Shown here one piece after another: positions 8,386 to 16,385 of a stretch of 54,371 nucleotides of DNA. The notes under the pieces are model-generated. The model was not told the DNA's origin. It made no database searches and was given only the letters and a program-made list of their open reading frames with translations. Position 1 is the stretch's first letter, and every line of letters begins with the position of its first letter. Location of the stretch: NCBI GenBank assembly GCA_002449535.1, contig DJWZ01000138.1, positions 1 through 54,371 of the forward strand. The letters are read 5' to 3'. The DNA is from Prevotellaceae bacterium UBA7017. Its GTDB lineage: Bacteria; Bacteroidota; Bacteroidia; Bacteroidales; Bacteroidaceae. The position numbers and the translations under genes were made by a program.

Positions 8386-9494
8386 CACTTCAACAGATAA
8401 TAGAACGTAGGTTGATAGTCCGGCTCCACCAGTTCCGGATGGAATATGGCAACAAAGTCCTTGAGAAGCACATCGGGCTTTACAGGCGAAATTTCATAAT
8501 AAGGCGTCTGCTTCATATTGCAGTAGATGACCTTGTGCTCCTTAAATGCCTTGAAGAGTTCATTGCGCGGCTCCGAGGCCTTCAGCGCCTCATAGGAGAA
8601 TTCGCCGGGATAGCTGTTCAATATGCGCCAGTAGTCAGCATTGGCTGCCAACTCATACATCTTCTCGAACTCCATGTCCTCGCCGGCCGTCTCTTCATCG
8701 TGAATCACATAGTCAGCCCCAGCATCGCGGAAAATCTGGGCCAGATAATTCTTGCCCCCCACGGCATGCCAGTTGCCATAGTGCATCTCACCGCTTGTCA
8801 CCGTAGGACGCTTGTCAACATTTTGTGTCTTCTCCTTTAATTCGTTATAACGTTTCTCGATGCCCGCAAAAACCTCGCAGGCTTCTTTCTCTTTGCCGAT
8901 AAACATACCCACAAACTTAATCCATTCTGCCTGACCGAGCGGATTCAGTTCCTTGTAGCCTAAATGGGGTATCAACGTAATACCTGTTTCTTTAATGGCA
9001 TCGTAGCCGCCTCGCTTGAAGGGTGAAATGAATATCACGTCAGGCTTGGCAGCCAGCACCATCTCCTGGTCGAAATTGCCTTCCGTACCAATCTTCACGA
9101 TGCGTCCGTCCTTCACCCGTGCCAGAATGTCCTTGTTGAAAAGGTTCTTCGTACCCGTCAGGCCCTTCACTACATCATGAGCATCAAGTGCAGTAAAATT
9201 TGAGAGTTGCAAAGACGTCATGCAGATGGTATTCTTAATCGGAACACGTACCTTCGTATAGCCATCAGGTACCGTCACATCATCAGATGTTACGAGCGCA
9301 AAGTGATAGTCTCCGTCCATATCTACCAGCCGCATGCCATCTAGACTCTTCACCTGATAACCCGTAGCATACTTCGGACACAGAAGACTGTCCACACTCG
9401 CAGCGTCATTCGATATTGTTTTGCCTTTTTGATTGCATGAACCCAACAGCAACAATGCCATGCAAAACATTCCTAAAAAAACAATTCTTTTCAT
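8385..9494 (-). CDS. ABC transporter periplasmic substrate-binding lipoprotein (BtuF/FepB family)
   Basis: 369 residues beginning MKRIVFLGMFCMALLLLGSC, a lipoprotein signal with lipobox LGSC at about Cys20. The body is a class III binding fold: AAKPDVIFISPF in the first lobe, a long helix, then the second lobe with GEMHYGNWHAVGGKNYLAQ and FRDAGADY. Such proteins hand corrinoids or iron chelates to FecCD permeases. It is the first gene of the two-gene unit with the permease. The cobalamin context makes a BtuF-like role likely, but binding residues cannot be read reliably. Confidence 0.85.
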   Translation of the reverse strand: MKRIVFLGMFCMALLLLGSCNQKGKTISNDAASVDSLLCPKYATGYQVKSLDGMRLVDMDGDYHFALVTSDDVTVPDGYTKVRVPIKNTICMTSLQLSNFTALDAHDVVKGLTGTKNLFNKDILARVKDGRIVKIGTEGNFDQEMVLAAKPDVIFISPFKRGGYDAIKETGITLIPHLGYKELNPLGQAEWIKFVGMFIGKEKEACEVFAGIEKRYNELKEKTQNVDKRPTVTSGEMHYGNWHAVGGKNYLAQIFRDAGADYVIHDEETAGEDMEFEKMYELAANADYWRILNSYPGEFSYEALKASEPRNELFKAFKEHKVIYCNMKQTPYYEISPVKPDVLLKDFVAIFHPELVEPDYQPTFYYLLK

Positions 9495-9526
9495 TATGGA
9501 TACATTATTATTTCAAAAACACGTTG

Positions 9527-9534
9527 CAAAGGTA
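9527..9534 (-). promoter_or_regulatory. -7 promoter element of the btuF/btuC-like unit
   Basis: TACCTTTG on the minus strand (CAAAGGTA on the plus strand), about 33 bases upstream of the lipoprotein start. No good TTTG is seen at the expected -33 distance, so the site is supported by the -7 box alone. Confidence 0.5.
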
Positions 9535-9575
9535 CGAAAAATAATTCAAAAGTTTTCGATTTCGTTTATTTTTTG

Positions 9576-9583
9576 TACCTTTG
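9576..9583 (+). promoter_or_regulatory. -7 promoter element ahead of the riboswitch-like sequence
   Basis: TACCTTTG followed by GCAGCCGCAAACGCG, directly upstream of the cobalamin-riboswitch-like sequence and reading away from the btuF gene. The -33 region has no clear TTTG. Confidence 0.45.
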
Positions 9584-9589
9584 CAGCCG

Positions 9590-9690
9590 CAAACGCGATT
9601 TCTTTCAGTCGCTTCGCTTAATGAAAGCGTGCTAAAGATACGATTTGGTAAATGGGAATCAGGTGAGAGACCCCCACCTAACTTTTTCAC
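9590..9690 (+). promoter_or_regulatory. Probable remnant (5' half) of a cobalamin riboswitch
   Basis: The stretch at 9653-9674 reads AATGGGAATCAGGTGAGAGA then CC, matching the conserved cobalamin-riboswitch segment GGGAA...GGTGnRAnnCC. Upstream is a hairpin-rich arm (GTCGCTTCGCTTAATGAAAGC), and a TAnnTTTG promoter lies just before. The 3' half that should follow (the CCCGCAACTGT and AGYCAGGAGACCTGCC boxes) is missing; instead there is CCCCACCTAACTTTTTCAC and AT-rich DNA. The GGTG can also pair with the CACC a few bases on. A truncated and probably dead switch next to cobalamin genes is the best reading. Confidence 0.45.
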
Positions 9691-9857
9691 ATAAAAAACA
9701 CAAAAAAATAATATTCTCATTCGTGTAGGAGAATGTAGCGAGCGGCTCGCAAAATTCTTGTTCAGATGAGAGAATATATATATCGCATCGAAATATATTC
9801 TCAGTCACGAAAGAGAACACAAAACGCCATTCACATCACGCCACTTATTTAAAAGGG

Positions 9858-9894
9858 CAAAAAAATACCCGCGCAAATAAAAATTCTGCACGGG
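9858..9894 (-). terminator. Intrinsic terminator, minus strand
   Basis: A 7-bp stem with one G-U pair (CCCGTGC/GCGCGGG), 13-base loop, and a T run directly after the stem on the minus strand. On the plus strand the T run is 7 bases away, so minus-strand function is favoured. Confidence 0.6.
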
Positions 9895-9976
9895 CGTCAA
9901 TCCTTTTTACCCTAATACCTATTGAGATAGAAAAAAAGACTAACTTTTGTAGAATTAACAAATACATCTGATAATT
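9858..9976 (-). ncRNA. Candidate small RNA (about 120 nt), minus strand
   Basis: A minus-strand -7 box TACCTTTG (9983-9990) is followed about 120 bases on by a strong intrinsic terminator: CCCGUGC pairs with GCGCGGG (plus-strand 9888-9894 and 9868-9874) and is followed by UAUUUUUUUG. No reading frame of note lies between. The combination supports a short independent transcript. The -33 box is not convincing, and expression is unproven. Confidence 0.4.
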
Positions 9977-10107
9977 GTGCTGCAAAGGTATGGATTTTTC
10001 GCGGATTTATCGTAAGATTTTTCCTCCCAAAATGCAGTTTTTGTAAATTTGGCACTATTTTTTGTAATCTTCTCACAAAAAGAGTGTCAAATATCGGAAA
10101 AATAATT

Positions 10108-10115
10108 TAACTTTG
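10108..10115 (+). promoter_or_regulatory. -7 promoter element of the AraC-type gene
   Basis: TAACTTTG followed by GCACCCAGAAAGC, giving a leader of about 65 bases to the ATG at 10189. A nearly identical initiation region (TAACTTTGCACCCAGAAA) precedes the operon at 48853. Confidence 0.55.
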
Positions 10116-10188
10116 CACCCAGAAAGCACAAAACGACAGCAAAAACAAACACAAACATCAAAAGTTCGCACTATAAATATCTACTAAT

Positions 10189-11334
10189 ATGTATCAGCTT
10201 TACGGATTACAGGACTATCTCTACCTTTTATTATATGGCGCAGCAATGATGTCAGCCATACTGTCGTGTCTGTATCTGCTGTTGAGACGGCATAATTTCC
10301 TGTCACAGACAGAGCCGCCCTTGGCATTGCGCCGCTGGGCAGCAGCATTCCTTGCCGCCGTTGCCATGAGCCACGTATGGTGGATAGCAATAGGAACGGC
10401 AGTGCTGGGGGATGACACCATAGCACGAAACGCCATCAACATAATGCTCGACAGCGTAACGATGGTGCCAACCATGATGGCAACACTCCTTACAATGCTT
10501 CAAGACAGACGCCGCCCAGTATGGCCCGTATTCGCGGCAGTAGTGCCGACAGTAATCATAGCATTGTGGGCAGGCATAGCAGAACACAATCCGGAATACG
10601 AGAAATACATCTGCATCTACATGTTCACGATTACCGTCTGCTTCGTAATATACATGGCACACGCCGTAAGACAATACGGACGATGGCTGCGCAACAACTA
10701 TGCAGACATGGAGCACAAGGAGGTATGGCAGAGCCTCGTTTTCCTGCTGGTAATAATGCTGATGTTCCTATGCTACAAGACCAACTACGGCGAAACCATG
10801 ACAGAATACCTCGTGCAATTATATACACTGTTGCTGATAGGATTCCTGCTATGGCGCGTGGAAACGCTACAGCAACTGGACGAAGAGCAGGATAACGAGG
10901 AGGAGGAGAACATGGCGGAACAGGAGCAGGAAAAAGAGCCTGCCGTCAATAGCGATGAAACCGTAGAAAATGTGCCCATTGGCAAACTGACGGCACACAT
11001 CGGCAAACTGCTCAAAACCCACTGCGAAGCCAAACATCTGTACCTGCAACACGACATATCGCTCAGCCGACTGAGCACCGCAATAGGAACAAACCGCACA
11101 TACCTCGGTCAATACTTCCAGCAACAGGGCATAACATACAATACATACATCAACCAACTACGCATAAACCACTTTGTGAAACTTTACCGCAAAGCAGATA
11201 AGGCACGACCCTTCAGCGTACAGGAAGCTGCAAACAATAGCGGTTATCAAAGCTACCGCACCTTCGCAACGGTATTCAAGAACATTATGGGAATGACTGC
11301 CAGCGAATGGATGGAAAAAGAAAAGGAAAAATAA
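10189..11334 (+). CDS. Membrane-anchored AraC-family transcriptional regulator
   Basis: 381 residues. The first 225 or so hold about six or seven hydrophobic segments (for example YLYLLLYGAAMMSAILSCLY, WAAAFLAAVAMSHVWWIAI, FTITVCFVIYMAHAV, LVFLLVIMLMFLCY). An acidic linker (DEEQDNEEEENMAEQEQEK) and a C-terminal AraC helix-turn-helix pair (about 275-378; LSRLSTAIGTNRTYLGQYF, then VQEAANNSGYQSYRTFATVF and FKNIMGMTASEW) follow. It is therefore a regulator held in the inner membrane, common in Prevotella and Bacteroides, with unknown signal. It is monocistronic and convergent with nagB. The gene just upstream, beyond the riboswitch remnant, may have been lost, so its target cannot be guessed from position. 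Confidence 0.8.
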   Translation: MYQLYGLQDYLYLLLYGAAMMSAILSCLYLLLRRHNFLSQTEPPLALRRWAAAFLAAVAMSHVWWIAIGTAVLGDDTIARNAINIMLDSVTMVPTMMATLLTMLQDRRRPVWPVFAAVVPTVIIALWAGIAEHNPEYEKYICIYMFTITVCFVIYMAHAVRQYGRWLRNNYADMEHKEVWQSLVFLLVIMLMFLCYKTNYGETMTEYLVQLYTLLLIGFLLWRVETLQQLDEEQDNEEEENMAEQEQEKEPAVNSDETVENVPIGKLTAHIGKLLKTHCEAKHLYLQHDISLSRLSTAIGTNRTYLGQYFQQQGITYNTYINQLRINHFVKLYRKADKARPFSVQEAANNSGYQSYRTFATVFKNIMGMTASEWMEKEKEK

Positions 11335-11534
11335 AAAAGGCACAGCCCCCAATTAAACACGTATTCAGGAAGTTTTATTATCTCACTTGAACAAGTATGC
11401 AAGTGATAGGAAACGAGGGAGCCATGCCGTAATCTAATGTATGCAATTATCACAATTGCGGATGCAAAATTAACAAATTCCTACCAAACCACCAAGAAAA
11501 AAGCATTATTTTTTGTATTAAATTTGTTATTAGA

Positions 11535-11577
11535 CAAAAAAAACAACCCACACAGACCCGAAAGTCCACGTGAGTTG
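11535..11577 (-). terminator. Intrinsic terminator of nagB
   Basis: On the minus strand CAACTCACGTGGAC pairs over 14 bases, with G-U pairs, with GTCTGTGTGGGTTG around a short TTTCGG loop, followed by eight T residues. The stem shares the CACACAGAC core with the hairpins at 44471 and 45222. The rest of 11335-11613 shows nothing gene-like. Confidence 0.75.
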
Positions 11578-11613
11578 TCAACCCTTATTAACCTTAAAAA
11601 AGCGACTAAACTA

Positions 11614-12405
11614 CTACAGATTTCCTCTCTCCTTATCGAGATAATACTTATAGGTAGCAACAGAGAGCTCGTCGCAAGCCGGCTCGTCGCATACCACGAT
11701 AGCGTGTGGATGCATCTGCAACATAGAAGCAGTCCACATGTGTGAGATATTGCCATCGATAATGTGTTTCAGGGCACGCGCCTTGTGATGGCCGTTGCAA
11801 ACGAGCAACACTTCCTTCGCTGCCATCACAGTACCAATGCCGACGGTAAGAGCCTGAGTGGGCACCTTAGAGAGGTCGCCATCGAAGAAACGTGAATTGG
11901 CAATGATTGTATCAGTGGTCAGGGTCTTCACACGGGTCTTTGAAGACAGGGAAGAACCAGGCTCGTTGAAAGCCAAGTGTCCGTCAGGACCAACACCGCC
12001 CATGAAAAGGTCGATGCCACCGGCAGCCTCGATAGCTTTCTCATAATCTTCACACTCCTTAATGAGATCTGGAGCATTTCCATCAAGAATGTGCACATTC
12101 TCCTTCTTTATGTCTATGTGTGAGAAGAAGTTGTTCCACATAAATGAATGATAAGACTCCGGATGATTCTCTGGAATCTTTACATACTCGTCCATATTGA
12201 AGGTGATGACGTTAGCAAAAGAGATTTCTCCAGCCTTATACTTCTTGACGAGCTCTTTGTAAAGCCCCAATGGAGATGAGCCCGTAGGACATCCTAACTT
12301 AAAAGGCTTTTCTGGTGTCGGATTAGCCTCTTTGATACGATTGGCAACATAGTTTGCTGCCCACTTGGACATACGATCGTAGTCCGGTTCAATAATTACT
12401 CTCAT
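11614..12405 (-). CDS. nagB: Glucosamine-6-phosphate deaminase
   Basis: 263 residues, close to the standard NagB length. It converts glucosamine-6-phosphate to fructose-6-phosphate and ammonia, feeding amino sugars into glycolysis. Landmarks are GCPTGSSPLGLYKELV near residue 39 (sugar phosphate loop), NMDEYV (general base Asp near 72), and GGVGPDGHLAFNEPGSS (active-site His near 143) with the KTRVKTLT segment. It stands alone between a consensus promoter and a strong terminator, with no nagA or sugar transporter beside it. Confidence 0.95.
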   Translation of the reverse strand: MRVIIEPDYDRMSKWAANYVANRIKEANPTPEKPFKLGCPTGSSPLGLYKELVKKYKAGEISFANVITFNMDEYVKIPENHPESYHSFMWNNFFSHIDIKKENVHILDGNAPDLIKECEDYEKAIEAAGGIDLFMGGVGPDGHLAFNEPGSSLSSKTRVKTLTTDTIIANSRFFDGDLSKVPTQALTVGIGTVMAAKEVLLVCNGHHKARALKHIIDGNISHMWTASMLQMHPHAIVVCDEPACDELSVATYKYYLDKERGNL

Positions 12406-12512
12406 ACTTTTTTTGTTATTATGAATTTTATGCCTTCTGGACCTGCTACCAAAAAAGTATAAACTTCAGGGGTTTCCTTCCGGCAACATTATTCTTAATT
12501 CTGTTTTCGGGG

Positions 12513-12543
12513 CAAAGATAATAAAAATTTCCCATTCTCCAAA
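12513..12543 (-). promoter_or_regulatory. Promoter of nagB
   Basis: On the minus strand TTTG (12540-12543) and TATCTTTG (12513-12520) are 19 bases apart, a full match to the Bacteroidetes consensus. The predicted leader is about 100 bases. Confidence 0.7.
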
Positions 12544-12592
12544 TATATTTCCAAAAAAAGACTGTCAAATGGGAAACTTTGCCTTACATCAC

Positions 12593-13171
12593 CTAATTTC
12601 GGAATACTATTTGTCCCGTTTTATAGTCCATAGAGTCGATTATAGCCACTGATTCTACCTGATAACCTTGGCTGCGGAGATTTTTCCCGCCATTTTGCTG
12701 TCCCTTTTCAACAGCGACGCCCAGACCTACCACTTCGGCACCTGCCTGGTGTACGATATCAATAAGCGCACCCATAGCCTGCCCGTCTGCAAGGAAATCA
12801 TCGACGATGAGCACCTTCTCGCCTGCCAGCATGTATGGCTTTGACACAAAGACATTGTTATGCCTCTTGTGAGTGAAGGAATATGCCTGCGATATGTACT
12901 TGTCATCAGTGCTATTGGCAGTCTCGCCCTTCTTGGCAAAAACAACGGGAACGTCGTATATCTCACCCAAGAGAGTAGCAATGGCAATGCCCGAGGACTC
13001 GATAGTAAGAATCTTCGTAACCTCCTTGCCCTTGAAACGGCGTTTTATCTCGTAAGCTATCTGACGGATGATGTCGATATCAATCTGGTGATTGAGAAAA
13101 TTGTCTATCTTCAGGATGTTACCCTCTTTGATAGTTGCATCGGAAAGGATTTTTTCTTCAAGGAAATTCAT
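12593..13171 (-). CDS. xpt: Xanthine phosphoribosyltransferase
   Basis: 192 residues, the normal Xpt length. It joins xanthine with PRPP to make XMP. The PRPP-binding motif VLIVDDFLADGQAMGAL lies at about residues 118-134, with LTIESSGIAIATLLG and the FAKKGETANS segment earlier. It overlaps the permease gene upstream by 4 bases (both minus strand) and is the last gene of a purine uptake and salvage operon. Confidence 0.93.
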   Translation of the reverse strand: MNFLEEKILSDATIKEGNILKIDNFLNHQIDIDIIRQIAYEIKRRFKGKEVTKILTIESSGIAIATLLGEIYDVPVVFAKKGETANSTDDKYISQAYSFTHKRHNNVFVSKPYMLAGEKVLIVDDFLADGQAMGALIDIVHQAGAEVVGLGVAVEKGQQNGGKNLRSQGYQVESVAIIDSMDYKTGQIVFRN

Positions 13172-14475
13172 TTTTTTGCCTCCTTTTCTTTTGGAAGGAA
13201 TATATTAAGTATTACAGCAAGCAAGAAGACTACAGCAACGCAGTTTTCAGCAAAGACGGTTCGTACAAGCTCCGGAAACTGGTTGAACATATCAGAAGCC
13301 TGCGTGAAACCAAGTCCCACAGAAAGAGATAGGGACGATATTATCATATTACGCTGGGAGAAACCGCTGCGAGCCATCATGCCAAAGCCTGCAAATAGGA
13401 TAGAACCGAACATCAGGAGGGTACAACCGCCCAATACAGCCTGCGGTATCGTTGTCAAGGCAAAGCCGACAGCTGGGAATATACCGCCAAGAATCATTAC
13501 GCATGCTCCCGTAGCAATGGTAAAACGGTTTACGACACCGGACATGGCTGCCAAACCTACATTCTGGGAGAATGAGGTTATTGGAGTACAACCGAACAGA
13601 CCTGCAACAGAAGAAACAAAGCCGTCGCAAGAGATAGAATTGCCCATCTCGACCTTATGAGGATTACGCTTCAAAGCACTATTACACAAGGCGCTGGTAT
13701 CACCAATTGTCTCAGTAGCAGAAACGAGATATACACAGATGATGGAAAGTATTGCTCCAGTATTAAACTCCGGTTTAAACGGCAGGAACTGCGGCAGGGA
13801 TATAAAGCCTTGCTGCGAAATGCCATAGAAACTGACCATTCCCATGCATGCAGCGAGAGTATAACCCACAATTAAACCTACCAACACAGAAAGAGAACGC
13901 AGGAAACCTTTTGCAAACACTTGGCATACAAGGCAAGATACCAACGTCACAGAACCGACAATCCAATTATCCATTGAACCGAAATCTGCCGCCCCTTGAC
14001 CGCCGGCAAAGCTATTGGCACCGATTGGCAACAGAGAAAAGCCGATAGCCGTCACTACCGTTGCAGCGACGATATGCGGGACGAGCTTTATCCAGTATTT
14101 TGCAAAAAGTCCAAGTACTCCTTCTACAAGACCACCCACAATGACAGCACCCATCAGCACGCCCATACCCTGAGTAGTGGCGACACTGATAGAGAGAGAT
14201 AGGAACGTGAAGGAAATGCCCATCACAATAGGCAGCCGAGAACCAATGCGCCATATAGGATAGAGCTGTATAAGAGTACCAATACCTGCTATCACCATAC
14301 AGTTTTGAATAAGCACCGCACTGACACCAGGGGCGATGCCTACTACATTGGCGAGGATTATTATCGGCGTAATATTGCTGACAAACATTGCCAGCACGTG
14401 CTGAAGGCCAAAAGGTATCGCCTTGCCGACAGGCACACGACCATCAAGCTGATATAGATTGTTTATATCTGACAT
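13168..14475 (-). CDS. Xanthine/uracil permease of the NCS2 (nucleobase:cation symporter-2) family
   Basis: 435 residues with 12-14 hydrophobic segments. The NCS2/NAT signature QNVGLAAMSGVVNR lies near residue 305, and SATETIGDTSALCN near 260 holds the acidic residue of the substrate site. It carries a purine base across the inner membrane with H+ or Na+. Coupling with xpt (4-base overlap) and a DUF5020 outer-membrane protein makes xanthine, or guanine/xanthine, the probable substrate (PbuX-like); uracil is less likely. Confidence 0.9.
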   Translation of the reverse strand: MSDINNLYQLDGRVPVGKAIPFGLQHVLAMFVSNITPIIILANVVGIAPGVSAVLIQNCMVIAGIGTLIQLYPIWRIGSRLPIVMGISFTFLSLSISVATTQGMGVLMGAVIVGGLVEGVLGLFAKYWIKLVPHIVAATVVTAIGFSLLPIGANSFAGGQGAADFGSMDNWIVGSVTLVSCLVCQVFAKGFLRSLSVLVGLIVGYTLAACMGMVSFYGISQQGFISLPQFLPFKPEFNTGAILSIICVYLVSATETIGDTSALCNSALKRNPHKVEMGNSISCDGFVSSVAGLFGCTPITSFSQNVGLAAMSGVVNRFTIATGACVMILGGIFPAVGFALTTIPQAVLGGCTLLMFGSILFAGFGMMARSGFSQRNMIISSLSLSVGLGFTQASDMFNQFPELVRTVFAENCVAVVFLLAVILNIFLPKEKEAKK

Positions 14476-14507
14476 TGTCTTAATGAAAACTTCTGTTTAC
14501 GTTATCT

Positions 14508-15314
14508 TTAAAATACATATTTTGCAGCAATGGTCGGATTCCACATGAAGGTCTTGGTTTTCTTACCATCAGGAGTGGCAACCCATACAAAATCGTTACT
14601 GAATTCCCACTCGGTACCTATACTGAAACCTTTTGTGGCAGGAATATTAAGCCAGAATTGTGGTTCGGTAAGGAACACGAGCCCTTTCTTCTGCTCTCCC
14701 TTTGCGGCATCGAAACGTGGGGTGTAACCATACCATAAGTCGGCAAAACCTGCGAAAGTACACCAGCCATGAGCGAATGTGGTGCTCCAGACAGCAGTTG
14801 CTTGGAAAGAAGCTATTGCCTTATAGTCGCCGGCACCATTATACTGAGACTTCTGCCTCAGATACTGCTTGTACATAAGCTGGAAAGAAAATGTCTTTGA
14901 AAAATCACTGTTATGCCAGTTCCATGCAGGACCGAGGAGGAAACACTGCTGGAAACGGGATGTTGCATACAAACTGGTTTTCTCAGCATACTTGTTGTTT
15001 GACAGACCACCATCATACTCAATGTGAGCAGCAAAAGAGTTAGACTCTGCAGGCTTTGCAAAGGTAAACTCACGGCTTATCTCCCAATATGCTCCTGCTA
15101 TTCCATCAGAATAATAGTCCATATCAACGAAGAAATAGGTAGAACCGAGACGGTCGGGCTTGAACATCTCAACTGTAGATGTCAACTTCGGACGATTTGG
15201 CTCCGATGCTGAATTGATATTACGACCGAGGTCATAATGTAACTGAATGTTTACCTGAGCATTTGCACTCAAAAAAGAAATTGCCGTCAAGACAAATGAA
15301 AAAAACTTCTTCAT
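14508..15314 (-). CDS. DUF5020 outer-membrane protein, Tsx-like nucleoside channel
   Basis: 268 residues with a signal peptide (MKKFFSFVLTAISFLSANAQ, cleavage after NAQ). The mature part is rich in short amphipathic strands (STYFFVDMDYYSDG, GAYWEISREFTF, GWCTFAGFADLWYGY) and ends in an aromatic residue (AAKYVF), as expected for a 12-strand barrel. DUF5020 proteins of Bacteroidetes resemble the Tsx nucleoside channel. As first gene of the operon with the NCS2 permease and xpt, it would bring bases or nucleosides through the outer membrane. Confidence 0.82.
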   Translation of the reverse strand: MKKFFSFVLTAISFLSANAQVNIQLHYDLGRNINSASEPNRPKLTSTVEMFKPDRLGSTYFFVDMDYYSDGIAGAYWEISREFTFAKPAESNSFAAHIEYDGGLSNNKYAEKTSLYATSRFQQCFLLGPAWNWHNSDFSKTFSFQLMYKQYLRQKSQYNGAGDYKAIASFQATAVWSTTFAHGWCTFAGFADLWYGYTPRFDAAKGEQKKGLVFLTEPQFWLNIPATKGFSIGTEWEFSNDFVWVATPDGKKTKTFMWNPTIAAKYVF

Positions 15315-15423
15315 ATTTTTACACCTTTTTTATTTATATACTTATATAAGAAATTTATAATCTGTAACGATGAATACTATTGAATATGTTCATGATATTA
15401 CTCAAATCGGCAAATAATTGACA

Positions 15424-15455
15424 CAAAGGTAACTAATTCTATCAAAACGACCAAA
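15424..15455 (-). promoter_or_regulatory. Promoter of the purine uptake operon
   Basis: Minus-strand TTTG (15452-15455) and TACCTTTG (15424-15431), 20 bases apart. The leader of about 100 bases was examined for a purine riboswitch and none was recognised. Confidence 0.7.
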
Positions 15456-15514
15456 ATAATTGTTAAGAAACGTATTTTTTCTTTATAGAATTTACGCATA
15501 TTATAAAAAAATTG

Positions 15515-15522
15515 TAATTTTG
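15515..15522 (+). promoter_or_regulatory. -7 element of the lipid acyltransferase pair
   Basis: TAATTTTG followed by CAGGCTGG, about 30 bases before the ATG at 15552. A partial -33 (TTTA at 15491-15494) lies 20 bases upstream. Confidence 0.55.
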
Positions 15523-15551
15523 CAGGCTGGATTACGCTTTATATTTTATAA

Positions 15552-16385
15552 ATGATAGAAGTTACAGAACATACCATAGATGTCAATGCCCTACTTCGCT
15601 CCAAAATGGGCAACAAAGCCGACAAAGTCCCTAATTTTGTCACCAACTGGCTTAAGCGAATCATTCATCAGGACGAATGTAATTCTATATTGTGGGAAAA
15701 CAAGGACCTGTCAGGAGTGGAATGGGTTGACTCAATTCTAAAGACATTAAAGACGAACGTAGAGTTAAAAGGTGCAGAGAATTTGCCTTCCTCCACAGAT
15801 GGCAAACGATACACCTTTTGCAGCAATCACCCATTAGGAGGACTTGACGGGCTTTTAATAGCGCAACTTTTAGGGCATAAATACAAAGGCAACCTCCGAC
15901 TTCTGGTTAATGACCTCCTACTAAACCTCCCTGGACTCGCTCCCATGTGTGTCCCTGTCAACACCGTTGCACACAAAAGCAACCGAGGAACATCAGAAGC
16001 CATAAACAATGCCTTTAACGACGGATACAATATGTTCTTCTTTCCAGCAGGTCTCTGCTCAAGAAAAATAGATGGAAAGATACAGGATTTACCTTGGACA
16101 AAGACATTTCTGGTGAAAAGCATACAGTACAAACGCGATATTGTACCTATGCATACATCAGGACGCAATAGCGACAAGTTCTACCGCATAGCAAACATCT
16201 GCAAGGCGCTCCACTCCCCAGTAAACGTAGCAATGCTATATCTTGCTGATGAACTTTTCCGCAACACAAACAAGACATTCACCATTACCATTGGAAAGCC
16301 TATTCCATGGCAAACGTTCGACAAATCAAGAACGCCAATACAATGGGCTGAATTTGTACGAAACAAAGTTTACGAACTACAATGA
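15552..16385 (+). CDS. O-acyltransferase of the PlsC type, glycine-lipid biosynthesis (GlsA-like)
   Basis: 277 residues. The acyltransferase motif NHPLGGLDGL (HX4D, near residue 96) and the FFPAGLCSRKIDGK block (near residue 162) place it in the lysophosphatidate-acyltransferase-like family. In Bacteroides thetaiotaomicron a gene of this kind paired with an N-acyltransferase makes glycine lipids: the N-acyltransferase makes N-acyl-glycine and this partner adds the second, ester-linked acyl chain. Here the two overlap by ATGA in the order GlsA-GlsB. The lipid product is inferred from that pairing; ornithine lipids are an alternative. Confidence 0.78.
   Translation: MIEVTEHTIDVNALLRSKMGNKADKVPNFVTNWLKRIIHQDECNSILWENKDLSGVEWVDSILKTLKTNVELKGAENLPSSTDGKRYTFCSNHPLGGLDGLLIAQLLGHKYKGNLRLLVNDLLLNLPGLAPMCVPVNTVAHKSNRGTSEAINNAFNDGYNMFFFPAGLCSRKIDGKIQDLPWTKTFLVKSIQYKRDIVPMHTSGRNSDKFYRIANICKALHSPVNVAMLYLADELFRNTNKTFTITIGKPIPWQTFDKSRTPIQWAEFVRNKVYELQ

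Larger units (their letters stand above)
9495..10188. other. 694-base intergenic regulatory region without a credible protein gene
   Basis: It contains, from left to right, the btuF-type promoter, the riboswitch remnant, an inverted pair ATTCTC/GAGAAT near 9716-9732, a hairpin GCGAG/CTCGC near 9738, a perfect 10-bp inverted repeat GAGAATATAT (9770-9779) / ATATATTCTC (9793-9802), a terminator hairpin, a minus-strand promoter and the promoter of the AraC-type gene. I see no start, codon pattern or family resemblance that supports a protein here. Confidence 0.7.

Noticed and set aside
9660..9680. Reading AGGTG AGAGACCCC CACCT as a simple terminator hairpin
   Set aside because: The stem is 5 bp and only weak T-richness follows (CTAACTTTTT); the match to the cobalamin riboswitch core is more specific.
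15315..15423. Purine riboswitch in the leader of the purine uptake operon
   Set aside because: The conserved loop motifs and flanking helix were not found on the minus strand.
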